From positions 1 through 64,000 of the forward strand of contig SZZY01000011.1 in the NCBI GenBank assembly GCA_009830035.1: DNA of 64,000 nt, given 5' to 3'. Of the stretch, positions 32,697 through 41,649 are shown piece by piece. This DNA comes from Pantoea sp. Eser (GTDB lineage Bacteria > Pseudomonadota > Gammaproteobacteria > Enterobacterales > Enterobacteriaceae). Position 1 is the stretch's first letter; every line of letters starts with the position of its first letter. A program made the position numbers and the translations under genes. Below the pieces are notes generated by a model. That model did not search any database, was not told the DNA's origin, and saw only the letters and a list, made by a program, of their open reading frames with translations.

Positions 32697-35038
32697 CTGG
32701 CGGACGACGCTTCCTGCTCCGCAACCCAGTCGCGCAATACCTGCACATCGTGTCGCCACTCATGCTTCAGCTCATCAATCCATTCAACCACGTTATCCCA
32801 CCAGGCTGGCAGTTCCGGGCTCTGAATCTGTTTCGCCAACAGTTGCAGATGCTGTAATCCTAACGATCCCGCCGCGCCTTTGATTTTGTGCCCCTCTTCA
32901 GCGATGCCTTTCTGATCGCGCGCCATCAGATTCGATTCAAGTACCTCAAGATAGCCCGGCATCATTTTTTCAAACATCGTCAGGCTTTGAGTAATCAGGC
33001 TCGGCCCGACCAGATCGAGATACTGTTCCAGCATCGGGATATCCAGCAGCGTCTGGCTTTTATCTGCGGCTTCACGCGGCGTCTCCTCCTCCGGCTCCGC
33101 CTGATAATCCCAGAATTTTTTGATGATGGCGGTCAGCGCCGGTACGGCCAGCGGTTTACTCAGCACATCATCCATTCCGGCATCAAAGTACTCGTTTTTG
33201 TCTTTGAGCACGTTGGCGGTCAGCGCCACCAGCGGCGGCAGCGGCATGTTCTGATGCTGCTGGCGAATCGCCCGTGAAACGTCCAGGCCGGTCATATCGA
33301 GCAGCTGAATATCCAGCAGCACCAGATCGAACTCCAGCGGTTCAAACATCGCCAGCGCGTCGCTGCCGGTCATCGCCACCTCCACGCTGCAGCCCAGCTT
33401 CTCCAGCACCGAGCGCGCCACAATGACGTTCAGTTCAATATCCTCGACCAGCAGTACGTGCAGCGCCGGCAGTGGCAGGCTGTCATTCACGCCTTCGTCT
33501 TCCACTTCTTCCGCTATGCGTGGCGCTTTGATCTCAACGGTGAAGCATGAGCCTTGCCCCGGCGCGCTTTGCACCCGGATATCGCCGCCCATCGCCTGGG
33601 CCAGCCGACGGGATACCGCCAGCCCAATGCCGGTGCCGGTAGCCGGTTTGCCACCGTGCTGATCCTTCACCTGATAATACATGGCAAAGATTTTGTCCTG
33701 CTCTTCCTGGCGGATGCCCATACCGGAATCCTGCACCTCAAAGCGCAGCGTTTCACCTGGCTGATACGCCACCCGCACCACGATCTCGCCCTGCTGGGTG
33801 AACTTGACGGCGTTACCAATCAGGTTCCACAGAATCTGCCGCAGGCGGGTGCCGTCGGTAGAGATCATGTGCGGCAACGGTAACTGTGGCGCGAGAACAA
33901 ATTTCAGCCCTTTTGGCTGCGCCAGCAGGCCGGACAGGTTTTCTAAATCGGCGAGGAAGCTGGTGAAGTCGAGCGGCTGATTATCCAGCTGCACCTTACG
34001 CCGCTCAATTTTGTCCACTTCAATCACGTCATTGAAGATGTTGCCCAGCGTGATGGCAGAGACGTGGATGGTTTTCAGGTATTTCAGCTGTTCCTGATTC
34101 AGATCGGTATCGAGCAGGATACGGCTCAGCCCGACAATGCCGTTAAGCGGCGTACGCAGCTCGTGGCTAATAGTAGAGATAAAAGTGGTCTTCTCCCGGC
34201 TGGCGTTCTCTAACGCATCCTGGTAGCGCTTACGCTCGGTGATATCGCGACCAAATCCCATCAGCCCGCTGCGTTTGCCGACGCGGTCGTAATAAGGCAC
34301 TTTGCGGATCTCAAAACAGGCTTTACGCCCGTCCGGATATTGCAGCCACTGTTCATAGGTCAGGGAGACGTTGTGGCGGAACACTTTCTCATCGGTTTCC
34401 AGCACTTTGGTGGCGGCTTCATCATCGTAGATATCGCGTGGCGTCAGACCGATCAGCTGCTTTTCACTTTTGCCGGTGAGCAGTTCCATCGCGCGGTTAC
34501 AGCCGGAGAACTGTTTGTCGATGTTGCGATAGAACACCAGATCCGGCGACGCATCGAGAAACGAACGCAGGAAGGAGGATTGCTGCTCCAGCTCAATCTG
34601 CGCCTGTTCGCGCCGGGTAACTTCCTCACGCAGCTTATCCATCACCTGCTCACGCGCCTGTTCCGCCTTTTTACGGTCGGTGATCTCCTGATTCAGCTGG
34701 GTGATGGTCTCTTTCATCTGCTGATTCAGTTCCAGGTCGCGGGTGCGCATCTCTTCCAGTTTATCCACCAGCCTGGCCAGCCGCTGTCGCGACTCCTCCA
34801 GCTGATCGACCACAACCGACAGGAAATAAACCGCCCACGGGGTGATCAGCAGCCCGAAGAACACCGATCGCACCATGTCGATGCTCTCAACGTGCCCGCG
34901 CAGCACCATGGTGACCGCCATCTGGACAATCATCGCCAGCACCACCAGCGCCGAGGCCAGCAACAGCGAGAACCGCACCAAGCCGAGCTTCACCATCAAA
35001 TCCACGTAATATTGTGCCAACAGCCGAATTTGTTTCAT
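32687..35038 (-). CDS. arcB: Aerobic respiration control sensor kinase ArcB
   Basis: A 783-residue hybrid histidine kinase (778 in E. coli) that senses quinone redox state and phosphorylates ArcA. In order: two membrane helices (about 20-80), a coiled coil, a PAS domain with the redox cysteines in FSGCNRAMELL and GRKACFEIRKVPYYDR, and a transmitter with His292 in STISHELRTPLNG. An ATP-binding domain (GTGIGLAVSRRLAQAMGG), a receiver (LVLLDIQLLDMTGLD) and a C-terminal HPt domain (EEGHKIKGAAGSLG) follow. I start at MKQIRLLAQYYVD (35038), not at the ATG 66 bases upstream. The last codons overlap the ArcZ terminator on the other strand. Confidence 0.97.
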   Translation of the reverse strand: MKQIRLLAQYYVDLMVKLGLVRFSLLLASALVVLAMIVQMAVTMVLRGHVESIDMVRSVFFGLLITPWAVYFLSVVVDQLEESRQRLARLVDKLEEMRTRDLELNQQMKETITQLNQEITDRKKAEQAREQVMDKLREEVTRREQAQIELEQQSSFLRSFLDASPDLVFYRNIDKQFSGCNRAMELLTGKSEKQLIGLTPRDIYDDEAATKVLETDEKVFRHNVSLTYEQWLQYPDGRKACFEIRKVPYYDRVGKRSGLMGFGRDITERKRYQDALENASREKTTFISTISHELRTPLNGIVGLSRILLDTDLNQEQLKYLKTIHVSAITLGNIFNDVIEVDKIERRKVQLDNQPLDFTSFLADLENLSGLLAQPKGLKFVLAPQLPLPHMISTDGTRLRQILWNLIGNAVKFTQQGEIVVRVAYQPGETLRFEVQDSGMGIRQEEQDKIFAMYYQVKDQHGGKPATGTGIGLAVSRRLAQAMGGDIRVQSAPGQGSCFTVEIKAPRIAEEVEDEGVNDSLPLPALHVLLVEDIELNVIVARSVLEKLGCSVEVAMTGSDALAMFEPLEFDLVLLDIQLLDMTGLDVSRAIRQQHQNMPLPPLVALTANVLKDKNEYFDAGMDDVLSKPLAVPALTAIIKKFWDYQAEPEEETPREAADKSQTLLDIPMLEQYLDLVGPSLITQSLTMFEKMMPGYLEVLESNLMARDQKGIAEEGHKIKGAAGSLGLQHLQLLAKQIQSPELPAWWDNVVEWIDELKHEWRHDVQVLRDWVAEQEASSARKK

Positions 35039-35308
35039 AAAAACTCCCTGGAAGAGAAACAGGCTCATGATAGCGTAATTAACGGGCCGCGACGTCGCAG
35101 CCACGCAGCGGAAGATAAGCGATGTAATGCGCTGTTATGGTGCATCGGTCCGGCCGTTCGACGACGTTTATGACAACCGGCTTAAAACCCTTAACTGCGT
35201 GTGCCAAATGAATAATCTGTAAGGCCGCCGCTAAAAACGGCGCCTCCTCTGCCCGGTGTTTTTTCAATATCCTGTCCACGTTCTGTTGCGCAGGTTCATC
35301 TCTTTTTT

Positions 35309-35324
35309 ATGAATACTCATTCAT
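35309..35324. promoter_or_regulatory. ArgR-box-like palindrome
   Basis: ATGAATACTCATTCAT has perfect 6-bp arms and fits the ARG-box core TGAAT-N4-ATTCA. ArgR is reported to act on gltBD in E. coli. A full ArgR operator usually has two boxes, and only one convincing copy is seen here, about 610 bp upstream of the glutamate synthase ATG, so the assignment is tentative. Confidence 0.4.
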
Positions 35325-35441
35325 TTTTAATGGTGTTTTAATCACATCCAGCCTGATTAATTTTTCTTATAACCCCCGGCTGTTTCATTCAAATAATCGG
35401 ACATAAGAAAAACAGATACATGCTGTGCAACACCGGTACGG

Positions 35442-35460
35442 AACAGCATTAAATGCTGTT
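35442..35460. repeat. 19-bp perfect inverted repeat upstream of gltB
   Basis: AACAGCAT TAA ATGCTGTT has 8-bp arms with a 3-base centre. A further ATGCTGT occurs about 35 bp upstream, near 35419. The spacing suits a dimeric regulator, but I know no match. Confidence 0.4.
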
Positions 35461-35933
35461 AAAGCCCTACTCACCAGCATGGTGCAGAGATCTGACGGCT
35501 GCACTACAGTAAGTGAGTTAACATTTATCGCGCGATCGCTACTGGCTAAAGCACCGCAATTTAAACCTTATTATCTTTTAAATTCAAATACTTATAGACA
35601 AAAACAGCACATTAACCTCGGCTGAGGGCCTCATTTGACCTGATTACGCTTTCCCGATAAGTTGGAAATCCGCTGAAAGCTTTCCTGACGGGCCAGTGTC
35701 TCGGCATATCTATGCAACAAGAAGACTCCCGCGTGGTTTAAGTCATCTCTTTTAAGAGACCGGAAATCGAAGAGCAGCTCAATTAAGGACGTTTCACCGA
35801 TGTCTGGAGAGAAATGCTCAGGGCTATGACGCGCGCTCGACAGAGCATGGCGATGAAAATGAAGTGCGCCTCAGTAGCGCTCAGACCCTGAAACAGTACA
35901 GGTAATGTCAAAAGCAGTTTAAGGAGACCCTCA

Positions 35934-38900
35934 ATGTCCACTAACAAACCTCATTCCTATGGCTTGTATGATCCAACAGCCGGCAGTGATAGCTGTGGTG
36001 TAGGTTTCATAACGCGTAAGGACGGCGAGCAGACCCATGAGATTCTGCAGATGGCGCACAGCGCCCTGTGTACCGTACCGCATCGCGGCGGCATGTCGGC
36101 TGAAGGCGTGGGCGACGGCGCCGGGGTCAACATTGATCTCTCCCTGCATTTCTTCCGTAAAATTACCGGCCGGCCGCTGGAAGCGGGCCGTTTCGGCGTC
36201 GGCAACTTCTTCGTGCCGAAAGATGCCGACCTGCGCGCTAACGCAGAACGTCTGGTCGATGAAACGCTGAGCAGCTTTAATCTGCCGGTGATCATGAAGC
36301 GTGACATGCCGCTCGACAGCAGCGTGACGCGCCAGGCGGCAGTGCAGTTCCAGTTACCGATTCTGCAGTGGATTTTCACTGCGCCGCAGGACGTGGCCGA
36401 TCAAAACGACTTCGAACAACGCATTTACCGCGCCCTGTTAACCATCGAAGCCCGGGCGTTTACCGAGAGTGAATTCGGCGGTCTCTATCCGCTGTCGCTC
36501 TCTTCACGCACCCAGGTATTTAAAGCCCGTCTGAATTCCAATGAAGTGATCACTTACTTCAAGGATCTGACCGATCCCGATCATCAGGTACGCGGGCTGT
36601 TTTTCCATACCCGCTTCTCAACTAACACCGATCCGCATACCACCATGGCGCAGCCGTTCCGCCTGATGGCGCACAACGGTGAACTGAATACCGATCGTAA
36701 GAACCGTATCGCCGAATCCGCACTGGCGCTGGCGCGTGGCAAGAAAATTGTGCGGTCGAAAGGCCAGTCGGACAGTTCGCGTCTCGATCAGAGCATCCAC
36801 AGTCGCCTGATGGAAGATAACCTCGATCTGATCACAGCGGTGGTCTCGATGATGCCGCCTGCCTGGGAAAACGACAGTGCGTTATCGCCGGAAGTGCGCG
36901 CGATGCTGGAATACTTCTCGCTGTATGAAGAGAAGAACGACGGCCCGGCCGCGTTAATCTTTGGTAATGGCGAAGTTATTGGGGCGCGTCTTGACCGTCT
37001 CGGCCTGCGTCCGCTGCGTTCAGTGGAAACCGCAGAGTATATCGGTGCGATGTCTGAAGCGGGCCAGATCGCCTTCCCGCCGGAAAGCGTGCTGCGTCGC
37101 GGCCGTATCGAAGCCGGCGGGATGCTCTACTTCGATCATCGCGAAAAACGCAGCTATACCACGGTGCAGGCGCTGGAAAAACTGGCTGCCGAAAAAGATT
37201 ATCCGGCTCTGCTGCGCCAAGCGCGCGTCGGACTGGAAGACCTGCCCGCCATTCCGGCTGAGCAGCAAGGTTCACCGCTGCGCTATCGCGGCGACCTGAA
37301 AACCTATCAGCGCTTTGTGGCCTACTACTACAACCAGGAAAGCTTCAAGTTCATGATGGACCCGATGCTGAACACCGGCGCAGAGAAAATCTCCGCCATG
37401 GGTTACGGCAACGCGATTAACGGTCTGTCCGATCATGAAGGCGGCATGGCGCACTATTTCTCTCAGCGCTTCGCCCAAGTCACTAACCCGCCGCTGGACT
37501 CTATCCGTGAAGTGGATGGCATGACGCTGCGGGTCGCGCTGGGTGCCAAACCGCATCTCGGTCGCAGCAAAGGCCGCCAGATTGTGGTTCCTTCGCCGAT
37601 TCTGAGCCATCTTGATATGCTGCGTTTACGTGAGCAGGATGTCGCGCCGTATGCCCGCTTCGAGATGCTGTATGAGCCGGTAATTGGCAAAGATCTGTTG
37701 AGCACCACCGCTAACGCCAACGCGCTGGAGAAGGCGATTGACGATCTGGCTCAACAGGTGGTCGATTTCGCCCGCAGCCAGGGCGGCATCGCGGTCCTGA
37801 CCGATCGCCACATCTCTTCTAAACAGGCGGCAATTCCGATGCTGCTGGTGGTGTCTGCCATCAACCAGCGTCTGGTGCAGGAAGGTCTGCGTCTGGATGT
37901 GTCGCTGGTGGTGGAGAGCGGCCAGAGCATTTCGTCGCACCACATTGCCGCTACGCTGGGCTTTGGTGCCTCGGCTATCTATCCGCTCGGCGTGCAGATG
38001 CGCGCTGAAGAGAAGTTCGGAGAAGGTGAAGAAGGCAATAAAGCCTTTAAACGCTATGCCAAAGCGGCTGAAAAAGCGTTGATGAAAACCATGGGCAAAG
38101 TGGGCCTGTGTACCGTTGAAAGCTACAGCAGCGGCGAGTTCTTTGAGCCCAACTTCCTCAACACCGACGATCCGGTGCTGAGGAAGTACTTCCCGAATAT
38201 CAAAACCCCGGTGGGCGGCGCGGGTTTCGCCACCATCGCGCAGATGGCAGTCGACTGGCATCAGAGCGCCCTGAAAATTCAGGGTGAATCTGAAGTGCCG
38301 TTGCTCGGTCTGTTCAAAGAACGTGCCGAAGGCGCTGGTCACTCGTACGGCACCATTGCGGTGCGCACCTTTATTGATATGACTGAAGAGCCGATCCGCT
38401 TCGCCGATAAAGCGCGCGAAGAGGATAACTTTATCCGCCTGATGACACTGGCGAAGCTCGACAACGCCTTTGGCATCAAGCCTGAAACCTTTAAAGACAG
38501 CAGCTTCGAGCGCATCCCGGATGAAGTGATCAACAATTTCACTATAACCCCCGATTACCGTCAGTTCTCAAGCCTGATGTATGAAGAGCGTAAACGTCGC
38601 CCTGCGGCGCTGCGCGATATTCTGACCTTCCCGGCTGATCTGACCCACATCGACAGTGAAGCGGAGTTTCGCCGCAAACTGGGACGCTACTCGCTGACCA
38701 ACAACGGCTTTGCGATCCGCGGCCTGGCCTGTGAAGCGGTGGATGGCAGCCTGAATCACTTTATGCTGCGCCTAACCGATGCGATTGCCGGCCTGAAGCC
38801 AGGGCATGAGCGTCTGCAGAACCTGTCACGCGCATTGAAGTTGCGGTTTAACGACAATATCGAAAGAAGTGAAGTGGTCGATGGCGGCCTGAAAGTGACT

Positions 38901-41465
38901 GCTTACGGTAAAGCGGCCGATTATCTGTCGCGTATTTTCACTACCCTGCCCTCACTGCCGCTCAGCGAGGTTCAACCCGCCTGTGAAATAACCCGCACCT
39001 TTGCTTCCGGTGCGATGAGTCACGGTGCTCTGGTGGCCCCAGCCCATGAGGCGGTGGCACACGGCACCAATATGGTCGGCGGCATGAGCAACTGCGGTGA
39101 AGGCGGCGAACACTATTCGCGTCACGGCACCATCCGTGCGTCGCGCATCAAACAACTGGCCTCGGGTCGCTTCGGCGTCTGGGCGGCCTATCTGGCAGAT
39201 CCGATGCTGGAAGAGCTGGAAATTAAAATTGGTCAGGGCGCCAAGCCTGGCGAAGGCGGCCAGTTACCGGCCGCTAAAGTCACGGTGGAAATCGCCGCGG
39301 CCCGTGGCGGCACGCCGGGTGTTGAGCTGGTCTCACCACCGCCGCATCACGATACCTACTCGATTGAAGATCTGGCGCAGCTGATCCATGACTGTAAAGC
39401 CGCGCGGGTACGGGTGATCGTCAAGCTGGTTTCATCCGAAGGCATTGGCACTATCGCGGTTGGCGTCGCCAAAGCGGGCGCGGACGTCATCAACGTGGCC
39501 GGCAACACCGGCGGCACCGGCGCGGCCTCCGTTACCAGCCTGAAATACACCGGCCGCGTAGCGGAAATCGGTATCGCGGAAGTGCATCAGGCACTGTGCG
39601 CCAACGGCCTGCGTGACAAAGTGCTGCTGCGCTGTTCAGGCGCTCAGCAAACCGGCAGCGACTTAGTGAAATCAGCGCTGCTGGGCGGCGACAGTTTTGA
39701 ATTCGGTACCACCGCGCTGATGATGCTGAAATGCGTGATGGCGAAAAACTGTAACGTCAAATGCCCGGCCGGCTTAACCACCAACGCCGAAGCCTTCGAT
39801 GGCGATCCACGTCAGCTGGCGCAGTACTTCCTCAATGTCGCGCATGAAGTGCGTGAGATTCTGGCACGGATGGGATTACGTTCGCTGCGTGAAGCACGCG
39901 GCCGCGCTGACCTGCTGCACCTAATGGATCACCCGCTGGAAGTGGGCAAGCTCGATTTGCGCGCCATGCTGACCGTGGTGCCGGAGCTGAAAATCGAACA
40001 TCCGGTTTACTTGGAAAAAGATTTCGAGCTGGATGATGGCTGGGTAGAACAACTGAAACTGGCGCTGGTTGAACAGCGTAAGCCTGACGTCACGCTGGGC
40101 GGTAACGTGGTGCTCAACAACCGCAACAAGAGCGTCGGTGGCCAGCTGGCGATCGATATTGAGCGGATGCTGAACCATCAGCTGAGTGCAGAACAACTGC
40201 AGGCGATGCCGGCGGTGCTGGCCGACGATCGTGGCCGTCACTACCTGGCTCCGGAGAGCGTGAAAATTTCCACCTCCGGTTCCGCCGGTCAGTCGTTTGG
40301 CGCATTCTGCAACGATGGCATGCAGATGCGGCACTACGGCACCTGTAACGACGGCGTCGGCAAAGGCCAGTGTGGTGGTGAACTGGTGGTGATGTCGCCA
40401 GGCGGCGGCGCACAGGACGGCGATGGCAACGTGCTGATCGGCAACTTCGCGTTGTTCGGTGCCACCGGTGGACGCCTGTTTGTGCAGGGTCAGGCCGGTG
40501 ACCGTTTCGCGGTGCGTAACTCTGGTGCCACGGCGGTGGTCGAAGGGGTTGGCGGTTTTTGCTGCGAGTACATGACCAACGGCGCCATTCTTAACCTCGG
40601 CACCTTCGGTAAAGGGTTTGGTAATGGCATGAGCGGCGGCTTTGCCTATCAGTACGATCCCTATGGATCACTGGCCAGCCATTCTGCCGGCGATTCCGTG
40701 CTGTTCGGTTCAATCGCCGATCAGGATGAGATGGCGCAGGTCCACAAGCAGGCAGTACTGACCATGCTGCACTGGCATCTGGAGGCAACGCAGTCCCCGC
40801 GTGCGGCGTGGCTGCTGGAGAACTGGGAAACCGAGTGTCACCACTTTGTCTACGTCATGCCACGCTCGCTGCTGCTTTACCAGGACGGCGGTGAAATCCT
40901 GAAAGCCAAAACCCGCAAAGATTTGCTGGAAGAGCTGTCGACTGCGCTGGCGGGCCATCAGGTGGCGAAGTTTAAAGCCGCCTGGCGTCAGGGTAAAACC
41001 ATCGCCAACGGCGCGGTACCGGCTTACGGCGCGACCGACACGCTGGAGATGTTTGTCCTGCTCAACAACTACACCGTGCTGAGCTTCGCGCAGCAGCTGG
41101 CGCTGGGCAAACTGCCAAAAGGCACGCCGGTTGAAGATCCGGCCATAGAAAAAGCGGTTCGCAACCTGCTGATGACCGAAGATTTTTCGCTGGTCAGCAA
41201 GCTGCAACGTCATGCCCGCTCAGCGATTGAAAGCTACAGCTATGATGAACTGGCTAGCCTGATCGGCACCAAACGGATGTCCGATTACAAAGCTGCGCTG
41301 ACGCAACGCAACATCCGCTCGATGGACAGCCTGGCAACATATGGCTGGATCATGTATCAGGACGCCTGTAACCGCGAAGTGCTGGGACATCTGCCTGATT
41401 TTGAAGAGCTGTTTGCGCGTGCAGCATTGCCTGAAATTGCCGCAGCGGTGGGAAAACTGTCCTGA
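35934..41465 (+). CDS. Large-form glutamate synthase large-subunit homologue (1843 residues)
   Basis: The domain order is that of GltB. An N-terminal class II amidotransferase has its presumed nucleophile Cys21 (GSDSCGVGF) after a short propeptide, with FSTNTDPHTTMAQPFR and AHNGELNT. A central domain follows, then an FMN barrel (SGRFGVWAAYL, GAKPGEGGQLP, VSPPPHHDTYSIEDLAQL, AGNTGGTGAA). The 3Fe-4S cysteines are C1267, C1273 and C1277, spaced C-x5-C-x3-C rather than C-x5-C-x4-C as in E. coli. The GXGXG domain (SAGQSFGAF, GATGGRLFVQGQAGDRFAVR) ends near residue 1580. It is about 350 residues longer than mature E. coli GltB: roughly 150 extra between the central domain and the barrel and about 185 at the C-terminus. 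gltD does not follow; a CysJ-like reductase does. The likely reaction is glutamine plus 2-oxoglutarate to two glutamates. The family is certain, the electron source is inferred. Confidence 0.9.
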   Translation: MSTNKPHSYGLYDPTAGSDSCGVGFITRKDGEQTHEILQMAHSALCTVPHRGGMSAEGVGDGAGVNIDLSLHFFRKITGRPLEAGRFGVGNFFVPKDADLRANAERLVDETLSSFNLPVIMKRDMPLDSSVTRQAAVQFQLPILQWIFTAPQDVADQNDFEQRIYRALLTIEARAFTESEFGGLYPLSLSSRTQVFKARLNSNEVITYFKDLTDPDHQVRGLFFHTRFSTNTDPHTTMAQPFRLMAHNGELNTDRKNRIAESALALARGKKIVRSKGQSDSSRLDQSIHSRLMEDNLDLITAVVSMMPPAWENDSALSPEVRAMLEYFSLYEEKNDGPAALIFGNGEVIGARLDRLGLRPLRSVETAEYIGAMSEAGQIAFPPESVLRRGRIEAGGMLYFDHREKRSYTTVQALEKLAAEKDYPALLRQARVGLEDLPAIPAEQQGSPLRYRGDLKTYQRFVAYYYNQESFKFMMDPMLNTGAEKISAMGYGNAINGLSDHEGGMAHYFSQRFAQVTNPPLDSIREVDGMTLRVALGAKPHLGRSKGRQIVVPSPILSHLDMLRLREQDVAPYARFEMLYEPVIGKDLLSTTANANALEKAIDDLAQQVVDFARSQGGIAVLTDRHISSKQAAIPMLLVVSAINQRLVQEGLRLDVSLVVESGQSISSHHIAATLGFGASAIYPLGVQMRAEEKFGEGEEGNKAFKRYAKAAEKALMKTMGKVGLCTVESYSSGEFFEPNFLNTDDPVLRKYFPNIKTPVGGAGFATIAQMAVDWHQSALKIQGESEVPLLGLFKERAEGAGHSYGTIAVRTFIDMTEEPIRFADKAREEDNFIRLMTLAKLDNAFGIKPETFKDSSFERIPDEVINNFTITPDYRQFSSLMYEERKRRPAALRDILTFPADLTHIDSEAEFRRKLGRYSLTNNGFAIRGLACEAVDGSLNHFMLRLTDAIAGLKPGHERLQNLSRALKLRFNDNIERSEVVDGGLKVTAYGKAADYLSRIFTTLPSLPLSEVQPACEITRTFASGAMSHGALVAPAHEAVAHGTNMVGGMSNCGEGGEHYSRHGTIRASRIKQLASGRFGVWAAYLADPMLEELEIKIGQGAKPGEGGQLPAAKVTVEIAAARGGTPGVELVSPPPHHDTYSIEDLAQLIHDCKAARVRVIVKLVSSEGIGTIAVGVAKAGADVINVAGNTGGTGAASVTSLKYTGRVAEIGIAEVHQALCANGLRDKVLLRCSGAQQTGSDLVKSALLGGDSFEFGTTALMMLKCVMAKNCNVKCPAGLTTNAEAFDGDPRQLAQYFLNVAHEVREILARMGLRSLREARGRADLLHLMDHPLEVGKLDLRAMLTVVPELKIEHPVYLEKDFELDDGWVEQLKLALVEQRKPDVTLGGNVVLNNRNKSVGGQLAIDIERMLNHQLSAEQLQAMPAVLADDRGRHYLAPESVKISTSGSAGQSFGAFCNDGMQMRHYGTCNDGVGKGQCGGELVVMSPGGGAQDGDGNVLIGNFALFGATGGRLFVQGQAGDRFAVRNSGATAVVEGVGGFCCEYMTNGAILNLGTFGKGFGNGMSGGFAYQYDPYGSLASHSAGDSVLFGSIADQDEMAQVHKQAVLTMLHWHLEATQSPRAAWLLENWETECHHFVYVMPRSLLLYQDGGEILKAKTRKDLLEELSTALAGHQVAKFKAAWRQGKTIANGAVPAYGATDTLEMFVLLNNYTVLSFAQQLALGKLPKGTPVEDPAIEKAVRNLLMTEDFSLVSKLQRHARSAIESYSYDELASLIGTKRMSDYKAALTQRNIRSMDSLATYGWIMYQDACNREVLGHLPDFEELFARAALPEIAAAVGKLS

Positions 41466-41649
41466 CAGGGCGACTGACCTGATTGAACCTGAATATTATT
41501 CATTGATATTACCCGGATTAAGCGTGGTAACACGTAGAGGAAGTACCACTCTTCCCGCCGCCGCGTCAGGCGGCATGGATAGTGAAGCGGCTCTCTGCGA
41601 TAGCGGCGTCGCTTATGACGGGTGAGAACGGGATTGAGTAAAAGTACCC

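Larger units (their letters stand above)
35039..35933. other. Long arcB-gltB intergenic region where yhcC is expected
   Basis: 895 bp separate the divergent arcB and the glutamate synthase gene. E. coli has yhcC here; no remnant is recognisable. The stretch holds an ArgR-like box (35309-35324), a 19-bp inverted repeat (35442-35460), a T-rich segment near 35560 and a short hairpin TCTCTT/AAGAGA (35746-35759). A good ribosome site (AAGGAGA) precedes the ATG at 35934. I cannot place the promoter with confidence. Confidence 0.55.

Noticed and set aside
35079..35279. A 66-residue minus-strand frame upstream of arcB
   Set aside because: No ribosome site, no family resemblance, and no sign of yhcC similarity; not supported as a gene.
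35425..35625. A 66-residue plus-strand frame in the gltB leader
   Set aside because: Runs through the inverted repeat and T-rich leader, with no ribosome site or recognisable product.
37626..38342. Long minus-strand frames inside the glutamate synthase gene
   Set aside because: Shadow frames of a GC-rich coding region; the plus-strand protein is clearly the conserved one.
41466..41649. Terminator between the glutamate synthase and the diflavin reductase
   Set aside because: GCCGCC/GGCGGC near 41558 can pair, but no T run follows, so read-through and co-transcription are more likely.
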